NCBI RefSeq assembly: GCF_000953825.1
Contig: NZ_BBUL01000020.1
Coordinates: 248,001 to 312,000 of the forward strand
Source: Cellvibrio sp. OA-2007
GTDB taxonomy: Bacteria > Pseudomonadota > Gammaproteobacteria > Pseudomonadales > Cellvibrionaceae
Direction: 5' to 3'
DNA: 64,000 nucleotides
Below, piece by piece: positions 1 to 9,076 of this stretch. The first letter of the stretch is position 1. Every line of letters starts with the position of its first letter. The position numbers were made by a program, and so were the translations under genes. Under the pieces are notes generated by a model, which did no database searches, was not told the DNA's origin, and saw only the letters and a program-made list of their open reading frames with translations.

Positions 1-2766
1 CGCAACTACTGTGCGGCGGCAGCGGCCTTGGGGCCTTTGTTGGCCTTGGCGCTGCTGCTCAGTTATGTGCCCGCACTGTTTGCTGGGCAGGCCTTTTTTA
101 GTGAGTGGGGCTGGCTGCCGCAGCTGGGGTTAAACCTGAGTTTGCGGCTGGATGGGCTGGGCTTGATGTTTGCCTTGTTGATTCTTGGCATCGGCCTGCT
201 GGTAATTATTTACGCGCGTTATTACTTGGCCGATAAGGATTCCCTCGGCCGCCTCTATGCGCTATTGCAGCTATTTATGATGGCGATGCTGGGCATAGTG
301 CTGGCCGATAACCTGCTGCTATTGATTGTATTTTGGGAGCTGACCAGCCTGAGTTCGTTCCTGCTGATTGGCTACTGGTCGCACCGCAGCGATGCCCGCA
401 AAGGCGCGCGTATGGCGCTGGCGATCACCGGGGCAGGGGGTTTGTGTTTGCTTGCCGGCGCGCTGGTGCTCGGCCAAATCACTGGCTCTTACAGCTTGCA
501 AGTAATCACTAACTCGGCGGAGTTGATTCAATCTCACGCGCTTTATCCGGTCGCACTTATTCTGATTTTGATTGGCGCGTTTACCAAATCGGCGCAGTTT
601 CCCTTCCACTTTTGGCTGCCCCATGCGATGGCGGCACCCACACCGGTATCGGCCTATTTGCACTCGGCGACTATGGTGAAGGCGGGGGTATTTTTGCTCG
701 CGCGTCTGTATCCGGCGCTATCGGGTTCAGATTTGTGGTTCTATCTAGTCACCTTTACCGGCCTTGCAACCCTCGTCTTTGGCGCCTATACCGCGCTGTT
801 TAAACATGACCTTAAAGGGCTGTTGGCCTATTCGACGATTAGCCACCTCGGCCTGATTACCATGTTGTTTGGTTTTAGCAGCCAGCTGGCGACTATGGCG
901 GCGCTGTTTCATATCATCAACCACGCGACGTTTAAGGCCTCGCTATTTATGGCGGCGGGCATCATCGACCACGAAACCGGCACCCGCGATATGCGTCAGA
1001 TCAACGGTATGTGGAAGTACATGCCGATCACCGCTACGGTGGCCATGGTGTCGGCTTCGGCCATGGCGGGGGTGCCGCTGCTCAACGGCTTTTTGAGTAA
1101 GGAGATGTTTTTTGCCGAGACGCTGCAGGTGGAGTTAATGGGCGGCTTCGATTGGATTATTCCGTTTTTTGCCACCCTCGCCGGTATCTTTGCGGTGGCC
1201 TATTCCTATCGTTTTATTCACGATGTGTTTTTTAACGGCTACCCCATCGACCTGCCCATCTACCCGCCCCATGAGCCGCCGCGCTACATGATTATGCCCA
1301 TGGCGCTGCTCTGTGCACTCTGTTTGCTGGTGGGGATTTTGCCCAACCTGACTGTTGCGCCTTTTTTGGATGCAGCCAGTTTGGCGGTGTTGGGCAATGG
1401 GGTGCCCGAGCACCATATCGCGCTTTGGCACGGGTTAAATCTGCCGTTGATGATGAGCCTGCTGGCGTTTTTGGGCGGTCTTTTGCTCTATAGCCAGCGC
1501 GGCGGCCTGTTTGCCTTTTATGAGCGCAAATACCGTTTGGATGAAAACGTCGAGTTTGAAAAGCGCATCCAAGTCATTGTGCGTTTTGCCCAGCGGGTGA
1601 CGGACGCCTTGGAAATCGGTTCATTGCAGCGCTCGGTGGCACTGCTGCTCGGCATGGTATTGCTGGTGGGCACGGTAGAGTTCTGGCCACTGGTGCGGCT
1701 AATGGGCGATGTTGCGCTCACGCCAATCGATTGGGTCAGCCTGTTATTGGCGGTGGTATTGATGATCGCCGCGCTGGTCACGGTAATCATTCACCACAAC
1801 CGTTTTGCTGCACTGTTGGTATTGGGCGTGGTGGGGTTGATGGTCTCGCTCGCCTTTGTGCGTTTCTCCGCGCCGGACTTGGCGCTCACCCAAATCTCGG
1901 TGGAAGTGGTCACCATCATCCTGCTGATGTTGGCGCTCTATTTCCTGCCGCAGCAGACGCCGTTTGAATCCTCGGCGGGCACCGTGGTGCGCGATATCGC
2001 CTTGGCTGCCGGTGCGGGCATAGGTGTTGGCCTGCTGACCTTGGCGATTTTGACTCGCCCTTACGACACCAGTCTCGCCGAATTTTTCCTCGCCAATAGC
2101 GTCAGCGGCGGCGGTGGTACCAATGTGGTGAATGTGATTCTGGTCGATTTCCGCGGCTTTGATACGCTCGGTGAAATCAGTGTATTGGCGATTGCTGGCT
2201 TGGGTGTGTACCTGATGCTGGATGGTTTGCAATTGCCGCTGCCGGGCACCGATGGCGAAGGCCGCAACTGGTCGCGCGACCCTTATCCGCCAATCCTCAC
2301 CGTGCTTTCACGCATTCTGCTGCCGCTGGCGCTGATGGTATCGGCCTATATTTTCCTGCGCGGCCACAACCAACCGGGCGGGGGGTTTATCGCCGGTTTG
2401 ATTACCAGTATCGCGCTGATTTTGCAGTATGTATGCAGCGGTTCTGCCTGGGTGCAACAGCGTTTGCCGGTGGATTATGGTCGCTTGAGTGTGTTTGGTG
2501 TGCTGGTCGCCGCACTCACCGGTATCGCCAGTTGGGCGTTTGGCCATCCCTTCCTCACCACTACTTTTACCCATGTGCACTGGCCGCTGGTGGGCGAGTT
2601 TGAACTCGCCTCGGCAATGATTTTTGATACGGGTGTATTTCTCACTGTAGTGGGCGCCACCCTGTTAATGCTGGCACAGCTGGGGCGTTTGGCGCAGACC
2701 ACCCACGGTGCGATTGCCATCCACCCCGATCTTTCGCCCAATCCTGCTTTGAAGGAGCTAAATTAA
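1..2766 (+). CDS. mrpA: Mrp antiporter subunit A fused to subunit B (5' partial)
   Basis: Largest subunit of the multi-subunit Na+(K+)/H+ antiporter (Mrp/Mnh/Pha), an inner-membrane complex related to the antiporter-like subunits of complex I. The reading frame is open from base 1, so the start lies upstream of the window; the first in-frame start-like codon (TTG at 28) is inside the first membrane helix and is unlikely to be used. The proton-channel signature is visible: E113 in FWELTSLSSF and K196 in TKSAQFPFHFWLP (numbering from base 1). About 20 helices follow. The C-terminal third, from about residue 760, carries the MrpB-like part (GHNQPGGGFIAGL), so mrpA and mrpB are one gene, as in the group 2 Mrp operons of Proteobacteria. 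It overlaps mrpC by one base. Probably only some 20 N-terminal residues are missing. Confidence 0.96.
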   Translation, partial: RNYCAAAAALGPLLALALLLSYVPALFAGQAFFSEWGWLPQLGLNLSLRLDGLGLMFALLILGIGLLVIIYARYYLADKDSLGRLYALLQLFMMAMLGIVLADNLLLLIVFWELTSLSSFLLIGYWSHRSDARKGARMALAITGAGGLCLLAGALVLGQITGSYSLQVITNSAELIQSHALYPVALILILIGAFTKSAQFPFHFWLPHAMAAPTPVSAYLHSATMVKAGVFLLARLYPALSGSDLWFYLVTFTGLATLVFGAYTALFKHDLKGLLAYSTISHLGLITMLFGFSSQLATMAALFHIINHATFKASLFMAAGIIDHETGTRDMRQINGMWKYMPITATVAMVSASAMAGVPLLNGFLSKEMFFAETLQVELMGGFDWIIPFFATLAGIFAVAYSYRFIHDVFFNGYPIDLPIYPPHEPPRYMIMPMALLCALCLLVGILPNLTVAPFLDAASLAVLGNGVPEHHIALWHGLNLPLMMSLLAFLGGLLLYSQRGGLFAFYERKYRLDENVEFEKRIQVIVRFAQRVTDALEIGSLQRSVALLLGMVLLVGTVEFWPLVRLMGDVALTPIDWVSLLLAVVLMIAALVTVIIHHNRFAALLVLGVVGLMVSLAFVRFSAPDLALTQISVEVVTIILLMLALYFLPQQTPFESSAGTVVRDIALAAGAGIGVGLLTLAILTRPYDTSLAEFFLANSVSGGGGTNVVNVILVDFRGFDTLGEISVLAIAGLGVYLMLDGLQLPLPGTDGEGRNWSRDPYPPILTVLSRILLPLALMVSAYIFLRGHNQPGGGFIAGLITSIALILQYVCSGSAWVQQRLPVDYGRLSVFGVLVAALTGIASWAFGHPFLTTTFTHVHWPLVGEFELASAMIFDTGVFLTVVGATLLMLAQLGRLAQTTHGAIAIHPDLSPNPALKELN

Positions 2767-3149
2767 TGGAAGCCTTAATTGCCGCTGTGATTGCGGTTTT
2801 AGTGAGCTGCGGGATTTACCTGCTGCTGCGCGCGCGTACTTTTCCGGTCATTCTCGGCCTGACCCTGCTGTCTTACGCGGTCAATCTGTTTATTTTTGTG
2901 ATGGGGCGTTTGGGCAGTGAATCCGCCGCCGTGATCGGCCAGGGCGATAACCTGAATCGCTACGCCGACCCTTTACCGCAAGCGCTGGTGCTAACCGCAA
3001 TTGTGATTGGCTTTGCAATGACCGCCTTTCTGCTGGTGCTCGCCCTGCGCGCCCGCGCCGAACTGGGCAATGACCATGTGGACGGCAGCGCCGCCATCGG
3101 CGAGAAACCGGTCAAACCGGTGCGCCCGCTAGAGGAGGATGAAGTGTGA
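2766..3149 (+). CDS. mrpC: Mrp antiporter subunit C
   Basis: Small NuoK-like membrane subunit of the Mrp Na+/H+ antiporter, 127 residues with three predicted helices. The conserved stretch DPLPQALVLTAIVIGFAMTA typifies MrpC/MnhC/PhaC. The start ATG overlaps the last base of the mrpA stop and the stop overlaps the mrpD start by four bases, which indicates translational coupling. The C-terminal tail after residue 100 is charged and probably cytoplasmic. Confidence 0.96.
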   Translation: MEALIAAVIAVLVSCGIYLLLRARTFPVILGLTLLSYAVNLFIFVMGRLGSESAAVIGQGDNLNRYADPLPQALVLTAIVIGFAMTAFLLVLALRARAELGNDHVDGSAAIGEKPVKPVRPLEEDEV

Positions 3150-4657
3150 GCCACTGGATTATTGTTCCGGTTTTACTGCCGCTGTTTACCGCCGTACTGC
3201 TGATTCTGCTCTCTGGCCGCCGCACGCTAATCCGCAGCTTAAGTTTGCTCTCGGCCACCGCCTTATTGGCCACCAGTATGCTGCTGTTAGGGCAGGCGAA
3301 TGACGGTGAAATCCGCCTCTATGCGCTGGGCAACTGGCTGCCGCCGTTCGGCATTTTGCTGGTGTTGGATCGCCTTAGCGCCTTGATGTTAATGGTCACT
3401 GCAGTGCTGGCATTTTTCAGCATCGCCTATGCGGTGCGCGGTAACGATGCCCCCGGCGACAAACTGCACGCCATGGTGCACTTCCTGCTCTTGGGGGTGA
3501 ACGGCGCATTTCTCACCGGCGATTTGTTTAACCTGTTTGTGTTTTTTGAGGTGCTGTTAATTTCCTCTTATGGCTTGTTATTGCACGGGCGCGGCGCCGA
3601 GCGGGCGCGGGCAGGGCTGCATTATGTGGTGCTCAACCTGTGTGGTTCGGCGTTGTTTTTGATCGCCGTGGCCGCGCTCTATGGGGTGACTGGCTCACTC
3701 AATATGGCCGATATGGCCGACAAAGTACGCCAGATCAGCCCGGAAGATGCCCCTTTGGTCGCCACCGCTGGCGTGCTTCTGCTGATCGTGTTTGGCCTTA
3801 AAGCCGCCATAGCACCACTCTACTTTTGGCTGCCGCGCGCCTATGCCGCCGCGAGTGCACCAGTCGCGGCCATGTTTGCGATTATGACCAAGGTAGGTGT
3901 GTACACCATAGTGCGGGTTTATACGCAAATCTTCGGCAATGATGCGGGCAATGTCGCCGATCTTGCTTGGCCGTGGCTCTGGCCATTGGCGCTGATTACG
4001 CTGGTATTGGGTTTGTTGGGGGCGCTGGCGGCGCGTGAACTGCGCATTCAAATCGCCTACTTGGTGGTTGTCTCGGTCGGTACTTTACTGGCGGGCATCG
4101 CGCTTAATACACCAGCGGCACTGGCGGCGAGTTTCTATTATTTGGTCCACTCCACGCTGATCTGTGGCGTGTTGTTTTTGCTGGCCGATCTTATCCTGCG
4201 CCAGCGCGGTGAGCTGTTGGATCGCATTACCAAAGGCCCGCAACTGCGCCAATCTGCACTCTTGGGCGCGCTGTTTTTTATCGCCGCCATCGGTGTGATT
4301 GGCCTGCCGCCGCTGAGTGGATTTATCGGCAAGTTGCTGCTGCTGAGTGCTGCCGGTGTGCATCTGGAAACCGCGCTGCTTTGGTTGATTGTGCTGGCCG
4401 GTAGCCTGTTCACCCTGATGGCGCTGAGCCGCAGCGGTTCCACCTTTTTCTGGCGTACCGACAGCCGTATCGAACAGGCACCTGCCGCCGATAAGGGCGC
4501 ATTGCTGGCGGTGATCGGCCTGCTGTTGTGCATCCTGGCAATCAGCATCCATGCCGCGCCGATACTGGCTTACACCCAAGCGTTGGCGCAGCAACTGTTG
4601 GAACCGCAAGCCTATAGCGAGGCTATGCAGGTCTTCCGTGTGATAGAGAGGAATTAA
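3146..4657 (+). CDS. mrpD: Mrp antiporter subunit D
   Basis: Second large antiporter-like subunit (NuoL/M/N family), 503 residues with about 14 membrane helices. It shows the family signature FNLFVFFEVLLISSYGLL with the conserved Glu in the helix-5 region, and GLKAAIAPLYFWLPRAYAAA with the conserved Lys in helix 7. It starts with GTG, preceded by a strong AGAGGAGG ribosome site at about 3131-3138, and overlaps mrpC by four bases. With MrpA it forms the putative proton and sodium paths. Confidence 0.97.
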   Translation: MSHWIIVPVLLPLFTAVLLILLSGRRTLIRSLSLLSATALLATSMLLLGQANDGEIRLYALGNWLPPFGILLVLDRLSALMLMVTAVLAFFSIAYAVRGNDAPGDKLHAMVHFLLLGVNGAFLTGDLFNLFVFFEVLLISSYGLLLHGRGAERARAGLHYVVLNLCGSALFLIAVAALYGVTGSLNMADMADKVRQISPEDAPLVATAGVLLLIVFGLKAAIAPLYFWLPRAYAAASAPVAAMFAIMTKVGVYTIVRVYTQIFGNDAGNVADLAWPWLWPLALITLVLGLLGALAARELRIQIAYLVVVSVGTLLAGIALNTPAALAASFYYLVHSTLICGVLFLLADLILRQRGELLDRITKGPQLRQSALLGALFFIAAIGVIGLPPLSGFIGKLLLLSAAGVHLETALLWLIVLAGSLFTLMALSRSGSTFFWRTDSRIEQAPAADKGALLAVIGLLLCILAISIHAAPILAYTQALAQQLLEPQAYSEAMQVFRVIERN

Positions 4658-4659
4658 CT

Positions 4660-5205
4660 ATGGCGCTCAACCTTGGCAATCCGCAGGTGGCTAAACCGCC
4701 CAAAGCGCGCAGCTGGTTTCCGCACGCCGCGCTCAGTTGTTTTATGTTGGTGCTGTGGCTACTGCTCGCCAATAGCATCAGTGTTGGTCAGGTTTTACTT
4801 GGCAGTATTCTCGCCTGGTTTATCCCCTGGTTTAGTCAGGGTTTTTGGCCTGAGTCACTGCGCATGCGTAAACCCTGGGTACTGTGCAAATTCCTGCTGG
4901 TGGTGATGTGGGATATTGTGATCGCCAACCTGATTCTGGCGGCGCGTATTCTGGGTCCAGTCAAACGCCTGCAGCCGGGATTTATGCAGGTGCCGCTCGA
5001 TATCGAACAAGAGTTCACCATCACCCTGCTGGCCAGCACCATCTCGCTTACCCCCGGCACAGTGTCGGCGGATTTGAATATGGAAGGCCGCTACTTGCTG
5101 GTGCACAGCCTGCATGTGACCGACATAGACGCCGCCATCGCCGCCATTAAACAGCGCTACGAAGCCCCGCTCAAAGAGGTGTTTGAATGCTCACCACAGC
5201 CATAA
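4660..5205 (+). CDS. mrpE: Mrp antiporter subunit E
   Basis: 181-residue membrane subunit of the Mrp complex (MnhE family). It has two N-terminal helices, then a soluble domain with the family motif LLASTISLTPGTVS and the ending LLVHSLHV. It begins two bases after mrpD behind an AGAGAGG ribosome site and overlaps mrpF by 19 bases. The N-terminal 20 residues are basic and proline-rich, slightly longer than in many homologues. Confidence 0.95.
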   Translation: MALNLGNPQVAKPPKARSWFPHAALSCFMLVLWLLLANSISVGQVLLGSILAWFIPWFSQGFWPESLRMRKPWVLCKFLLVVMWDIVIANLILAARILGPVKRLQPGFMQVPLDIEQEFTITLLASTISLTPGTVSADLNMEGRYLLVHSLHVTDIDAAIAAIKQRYEAPLKEVFECSPQP

Positions 5206-5456
5206 ATATCGCCATGTTCCTGCTCGGCCTCGCCATCGCCCTAAACCTGTGGCGGCTGGTGATCGGCCCCTCGCTGCCCGACCGCATCCTCGCGCTGGAC
5301 ACCATGTACATCAACGCCATCGCCCTACTGGTGCTGTTCGGCATTCATCAGGGCAACAATTTGTATTTTGAAGCCGCACTGTTAATCGCAGTGATGGGTT
5401 TTGTCGGCACCGTTGCGCTCAGCAAATACCTGCTGCGCGGCGACATTATTGAATAA
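5187..5456 (+). CDS. mrpF: Mrp antiporter subunit F
   Basis: 89-residue, three-helix Mrp subunit (MnhF family) with the typical GPSLPDRILALDTMYINAIALLVL core. The start lies inside mrpE behind an AAAGAGG ribosome site. The last 17 codons including the stop, and one base beyond it, are repeated exactly at 6733-6784 on the far side of the RhuM-Fic insert. The protein itself is intact: the left copy of the repeat still provides its C-terminus (GTVALSKYLLRGDIIE). Confidence 0.95.
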   Translation: MLTTAINIAMFLLGLAIALNLWRLVIGPSLPDRILALDTMYINAIALLVLFGIHQGNNLYFEAALLIAVMGFVGTVALSKYLLRGDIIE

Positions 5457-5457
5457 T
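5406..5457 (+). repeat. 52-bp direct repeat, left copy (3' end of mrpF)
   Basis: Bases 5406-5457 are identical over 52 bp to 6733-6784, offset 1327. The copy covers the end of mrpF including its stop. The flanks diverge immediately on both sides. The pair brackets the RhuM-Fic insert and looks like an attachment-site or duplication boundary. Confidence 0.95.
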
Positions 5458-5586
5458 GAAAACCTGTCACCGCAAAATTTCATGTAATGCAAATTGGCGC
5501 AGGGTCGTGACGGTAAAGACGTGTCTTTCATTCGGATCTTCAATCACCACCCCCGATTTTGATAATTCATAAAAAGAATTAACACG

Positions 5587-6573
5587 ATGAACCAAAACCA
5601 AATACAACTCTTTACTTCTACCGATGGCCAAACGGCTATTGAGGTTCGTTTACAAGGTGATACTGTCTGGCTTAACCGCCAGCAGTTGGCAGAATTGTTT
5701 GATCGGGATATTAAAACCATTGGTAAGCATGTAAATAACGTGTTCAGGGAGGGCGAGCTTAACCAGAATACAGTTGTCGCAAATTTTGCGACAACTGCGG
5801 CTGATGGTAAAACCTATCAGATGGAACATTACAATTTAGATGTGATTATCTCCGTCGGTTACCGCGTTAAATCGCAACGCGGTGTACAGTTCCGCCAATG
5901 GGCCACCCAAACGCTCAAGCAACACTTGGTTCAAGGCTACACGCTCAATCAAAAAAGATTGCAGGAGCGTGGTATAGAGTTTGAGCAGGTGGTTAGCCTG
6001 CTATCCCAAACCTTGGCTAATCAATCGCTAGTCAACCCGGAAGGTGCTGCCGTGGTGGGTGTGATTCAGGATTACGCCCGCAGTTGGAGCCTATTGCAAG
6101 GTTATGACGAGCAATCCCTCGGCAATAACACCACCACACAACGGGGCATGGCAGCACTGGATTTGGACATGGCATTACAGGCCATTGGCGAACTGAAACA
6201 AGAGCTTATCGCCAAAGGTGAAGCCACTGTGCTATTTGGCCAATTGCGCGGCAATGGCTTAGCCTCTGCCATCGCCACGATTGAGCAAGGTTTTGGCGAT
6301 GAATTGTTTTACCCTAACGTCGCTAGCCGTGCCGCACACTTGCTGTATTTTGTGATCAAGAACCACCCACTGGCCGATGGTAATAAGCGCAGCGGTTCAT
6401 TTTTGTTTTTGTGGTATCTGCGTTTAAACCAAGGCTTTTTAGCCAAGCCTGTCGAGCAGTTAATTAATGACAACACCTTGGTTGCTTTAGCGCTATTAGT
6501 TGCGGAAAGCAAACCCGAACAAAAAGAATTAATGGTTCGCTTGATTGAGCATTTTGTGGTGTTGAAGGCGTAA
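5587..6573 (+). CDS. RhuM family / Fic domain protein
   Basis: 328-residue protein with an N-terminal RhuM domain (about residues 1-115, with HYNLDVIISVGYRVKS and a DNA-binding-like WLNRQQLAELF segment). The C-terminal Fic fold carries the motif H260-P-L-A-D-G-N-K-R268. Fic enzymes transfer AMP or related groups from nucleotides to target proteins; the motif's His and DGNKR phosphate-binding loop are present, while the second Arg of the classical HPFxDGNGRxxR motif is absent, as in Doc and RhuM-linked Fic proteins. The target is unknown. No separate antitoxin gene is adjacent. It sits inside the mrp operon between subunits F and G, bounded by 52-bp direct repeats, so it was probably acquired. 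It could act as a toxin, a defence effector or a regulator; the sequence does not decide. Confidence 0.88.
   Translation: MNQNQIQLFTSTDGQTAIEVRLQGDTVWLNRQQLAELFDRDIKTIGKHVNNVFREGELNQNTVVANFATTAADGKTYQMEHYNLDVIISVGYRVKSQRGVQFRQWATQTLKQHLVQGYTLNQKRLQERGIEFEQVVSLLSQTLANQSLVNPEGAAVVGVIQDYARSWSLLQGYDEQSLGNNTTTQRGMAALDLDMALQAIGELKQELIAKGEATVLFGQLRGNGLASAIATIEQGFGDELFYPNVASRAAHLLYFVIKNHPLADGNKRSGSFLFLWYLRLNQGFLAKPVEQLINDNTLVALALLVAESKPEQKELMVRLIEHFVVLKA
5771..5797. repeat. 27-bp palindrome inside the RhuM-Fic gene
   Basis: Two perfect 13-bp arms (CAGTTGTCGCAAA and its reverse complement) flank one central base. It lies in the codons for VVANFATTA, between the RhuM HTH-like part and the HYNLD motif. 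It could form a strong hairpin in the mRNA or bind a dimeric protein. Confidence 0.9.
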
Positions 6574-6594
6574 AAAAACAAGAGAAGCAATTTA

Positions 6595-6783
6595 ATGCTA
6601 GAAATCGATTCGCTAGAAGATGTCGCCGCACTGCGTGAAAGCCTAGACATTGAACTGGAAGGCGGAGAAAGTGACTGCCAGAATCATGCACTACATGAAA
6701 TGTTCTTGTTAATAGGCTTGGGCAAGCGTGCAGGCACCGTTGCGCTCAGCAAATACCTGCTGCGCGGCGACATTATTGAATAA
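6595..6783 (+). pseudogene. Chimeric remnant: AlbA_2/Schlafen-like N-terminus joined to duplicated mrpF tail
   Basis: A 62-codon frame 21 bases after the Fic gene. Its first about 20 residues (MLEIDSLEDVAALRESLDIE) resemble the N-terminus of AlbA_2 (Schlafen-like, divergent AAA-4) proteins, where an LRES-x-x-LE segment precedes the nucleic-acid-binding core. The rest of that domain is missing. The last 16 residues are the duplicated mrpF C-terminus. It is therefore most likely a decayed cargo gene truncated at the repeat boundary and not a functional protein. The family match is from memory of the short motif. Confidence 0.5.
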
Positions 6784-6784
6784 T
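6733..6784 (+). repeat. 52-bp direct repeat, right copy
   Basis: Exact copy of 5406-5457. It restores the sequence that would originally have run from mrpF into the mrpF-mrpG spacer. Deleting 5458-6784 (or the equivalent one-repeat excision) would leave mrpF and mrpG about 40 bases apart, as in uninterrupted mrp operons. Confidence 0.95.
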
Positions 6785-6822
6785 AGAAAGTCGAATAATG
6801 AAAAGTTGAATAGGGGAATCCG

Positions 6823-7152
6823 ATGTCAGTTTGGTTGGAATACATAATCAGTTTTTGCCTGCTTGCCGGCGCCGCGTTTGCGCTGATTGGCTCAATCGGC
6901 CTCATGCGCCTACCCGATTTCTACATGCGCCTGCACGGCCCCGCCAAAGCCACCACCTTGGGGGTGGGCGGCATCATCATCGGCTCAGTCATTTTCTTCT
7001 CCACCCGGGGCGATGGCCTGAGTCTGCATGAATTACTCATCGCACTCTTCCTCTTCCTCACCGCCCCCGTAAGCGCGCATATTGTTGCCAAAGCGGCACT
7101 GCATTTGAAGTTGGCAGCGGTGGAAAGGACGCGGGGGAAACCGTGGGAGTAG
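6823..7152 (+). CDS. mrpG: Mrp antiporter subunit G
   Basis: 109-residue, three-helix MnhG/PhaG subunit. It shows the family motif IGSIGLMRLPDFYMRLHGPAKATTLG and a C-terminal LTAPVSAHIVAKAAL. The ribosome site GGGG lies at about 6812-6815. It is the last gene of the mrp operon, now separated from mrpF by 1.37 kb because of the RhuM-Fic insert, so its expression may depend on read-through of the insert. Confidence 0.95.
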   Translation: MSVWLEYIISFCLLAGAAFALIGSIGLMRLPDFYMRLHGPAKATTLGVGGIIIGSVIFFSTRGDGLSLHELLIALFLFLTAPVSAHIVAKAALHLKLAAVERTRGKPWE

Positions 7153-7231
7153 AAAAATGGAAGATTACATTTGTTGTTAATTTAGCGATGAAATAGGATT
7201 ACCCTGTTATTTTCTTAAGGAGTGAGTAGTT

Positions 7232-7489
7232 ATGCCGATAATCAGCCGGTTTTATGGAATCCTAATTGCCATGTATTTTAATGATCACAACCCGCCGCAT
7301 TTTCATGCGAAATATTCTGGCTATGAAGCGATGTTTGCTTTCGATGGCACAGTTCTGGAGGGAGAAATGCCCAAGAGGGCGATGGTGTTTGTGCAAGAAT
7401 GGATCGCACTTCACAAGGCTGAACTCGAAGATAATTGGAATAGAGCAAAAACAGGACAATCACTCAATTACATTGCACCCTTGGAGTAG
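7232..7489 (+). CDS. DUF4160 domain protein
   Basis: 85-residue protein with the DUF4160 hallmark HNPPHFHAKY (residues 19-28) and a C-terminal helix. The function is not established. It has a good AAGGAG ribosome site at 7217-7222 and is followed after three bases by a DUF2442 gene. This pairing recurs in many bacterial genomes, often near mobile genes, and has been suspected to be toxin-antitoxin-like; that role is inference. Confidence 0.9.
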   Translation: MPIISRFYGILIAMYFNDHNPPHFHAKYSGYEAMFAFDGTVLEGEMPKRAMVFVQEWIALHKAELEDNWNRAKTGQSLNYIAPLE

Positions 7490-7492
7490 ATC

Positions 7493-7744
7493 ATGTTGCA
7501 TATTCGCTCAGCTAAATATCTATCAGGATTTAAACTCTGGCTTGTTTTTGACGATGGCACTGCGGGCGAAGTCGATTTGGATGGGGTACTTACAGGGCCA
7601 GTATTTGAGGTGTTAAAAAATGTGGATATTTTTAAAAAAGTCGCAGTAGATCCTGAGCTAGAAACAGTCGTTTGGCCTAATGGTGCAGATTTAGCACCGG
7701 AGTTTTTGAAAGAACTCCATCAAAAACAAATACAAGTATCTTAA
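7493..7744 (+). CDS. DUF2442 domain protein
   Basis: 83-residue protein of the DUF2442 family, recognisable by VFDDGTAGEVDL, the GPVFEVLKN helix and the ending TVVWPNGADLAPEFL. It is in an operon with the DUF4160 gene three bases upstream. No catalytic motif is visible. It is probably the partner protein of a two-gene accessory module. Confidence 0.9.
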   Translation: MLHIRSAKYLSGFKLWLVFDDGTAGEVDLDGVLTGPVFEVLKNVDIFKKVAVDPELETVVWPNGADLAPEFLKELHQKQIQVS

Positions 7745-7840
7745 TAATCTACACCCGCAAAGGCTCGATTATGTTGAGTTCTGCGTGTGTGATTTATCTG
7801 CGATAAAAAATTTTATTGTTACAAATCTAGAAGGAATTAA

Positions 7841-8569
<729 letters not shown>

Positions 8570-8608
8570 GCATCTAAAAATATTTAAAACTCGTACGGAT
8601 GGCGAATT

Positions 8609-9070
8609 ATGCTTAACATTTCTCGCGCTGAGCTTGTTGATACGGCGGCGATTATTCAATTACAACGCCTTGCTTACCAAACGGAAGCTGAGCGCTACAA
8701 CGATTGGTCATTGCCAGCGCTCACACAAACAATTGAATCCCTGCAGGCCGAATTTACCCAGCAGATTATTTTAAAAGCCGTACAGGGCGAAGAGATTATC
8801 GGATCAGTCAGGGCAAGTATGCAGCAAGATGTTTGCAATATTGGCCGCTTAATAGTGCACCCGCAATATCAGCGTCAAGGTATTGGTTCGCAGTTGTTGC
8901 GTAAGGTTGAAACGCTACACCCGCAAGCGCGCATATTCGAACTTTTTACGGGCAGCAAAAGTTTTGAAAATATCCGCCTTTATCAAAAACATGGCTATGC
9001 GATTAGCCACAGTGAAAAGTTATCGCCAGAAGTGGAATTAGTTTTTCTACGTAAAACAAAAGATGAATAG
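8609..9070 (+). CDS. GNAT family N-acetyltransferase
   Basis: 153-residue acyltransferase of the GNAT superfamily. The acetyl-CoA-binding motif A reads IGRLIVHPQYQRQGIGSQLLRKVE (R/Q-x-x-G-x-G/A), followed by FTGSKSFENIRLYQKHGYAI, the usual motif B with a Tyr near the end. The substrate cannot be told. It lies 39 bases after the metallo-beta-lactamase and may be co-transcribed with it. Confidence 0.9.
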   Translation: MLNISRAELVDTAAIIQLQRLAYQTEAERYNDWSLPALTQTIESLQAEFTQQIILKAVQGEEIIGSVRASMQQDVCNIGRLIVHPQYQRQGIGSQLLRKVETLHPQARIFELFTGSKSFENIRLYQKHGYAISHSEKLSPEVELVFLRKTKDE

Positions 9071-9076
9071 TTGTGA

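Noticed and set aside
28-30. TTG at 28 as the start of mrpA
   Set aside because: The frame is open from base 1 and the residues before it already belong to the first helix, so the gene is simply cut by the window edge.
5458-5586. Minus-strand frame between mrpF and the Fic gene (ends in FALHEILR-stop)
   Set aside because: It has no start and no recognised family; it might be another cargo remnant, but the evidence is too thin.
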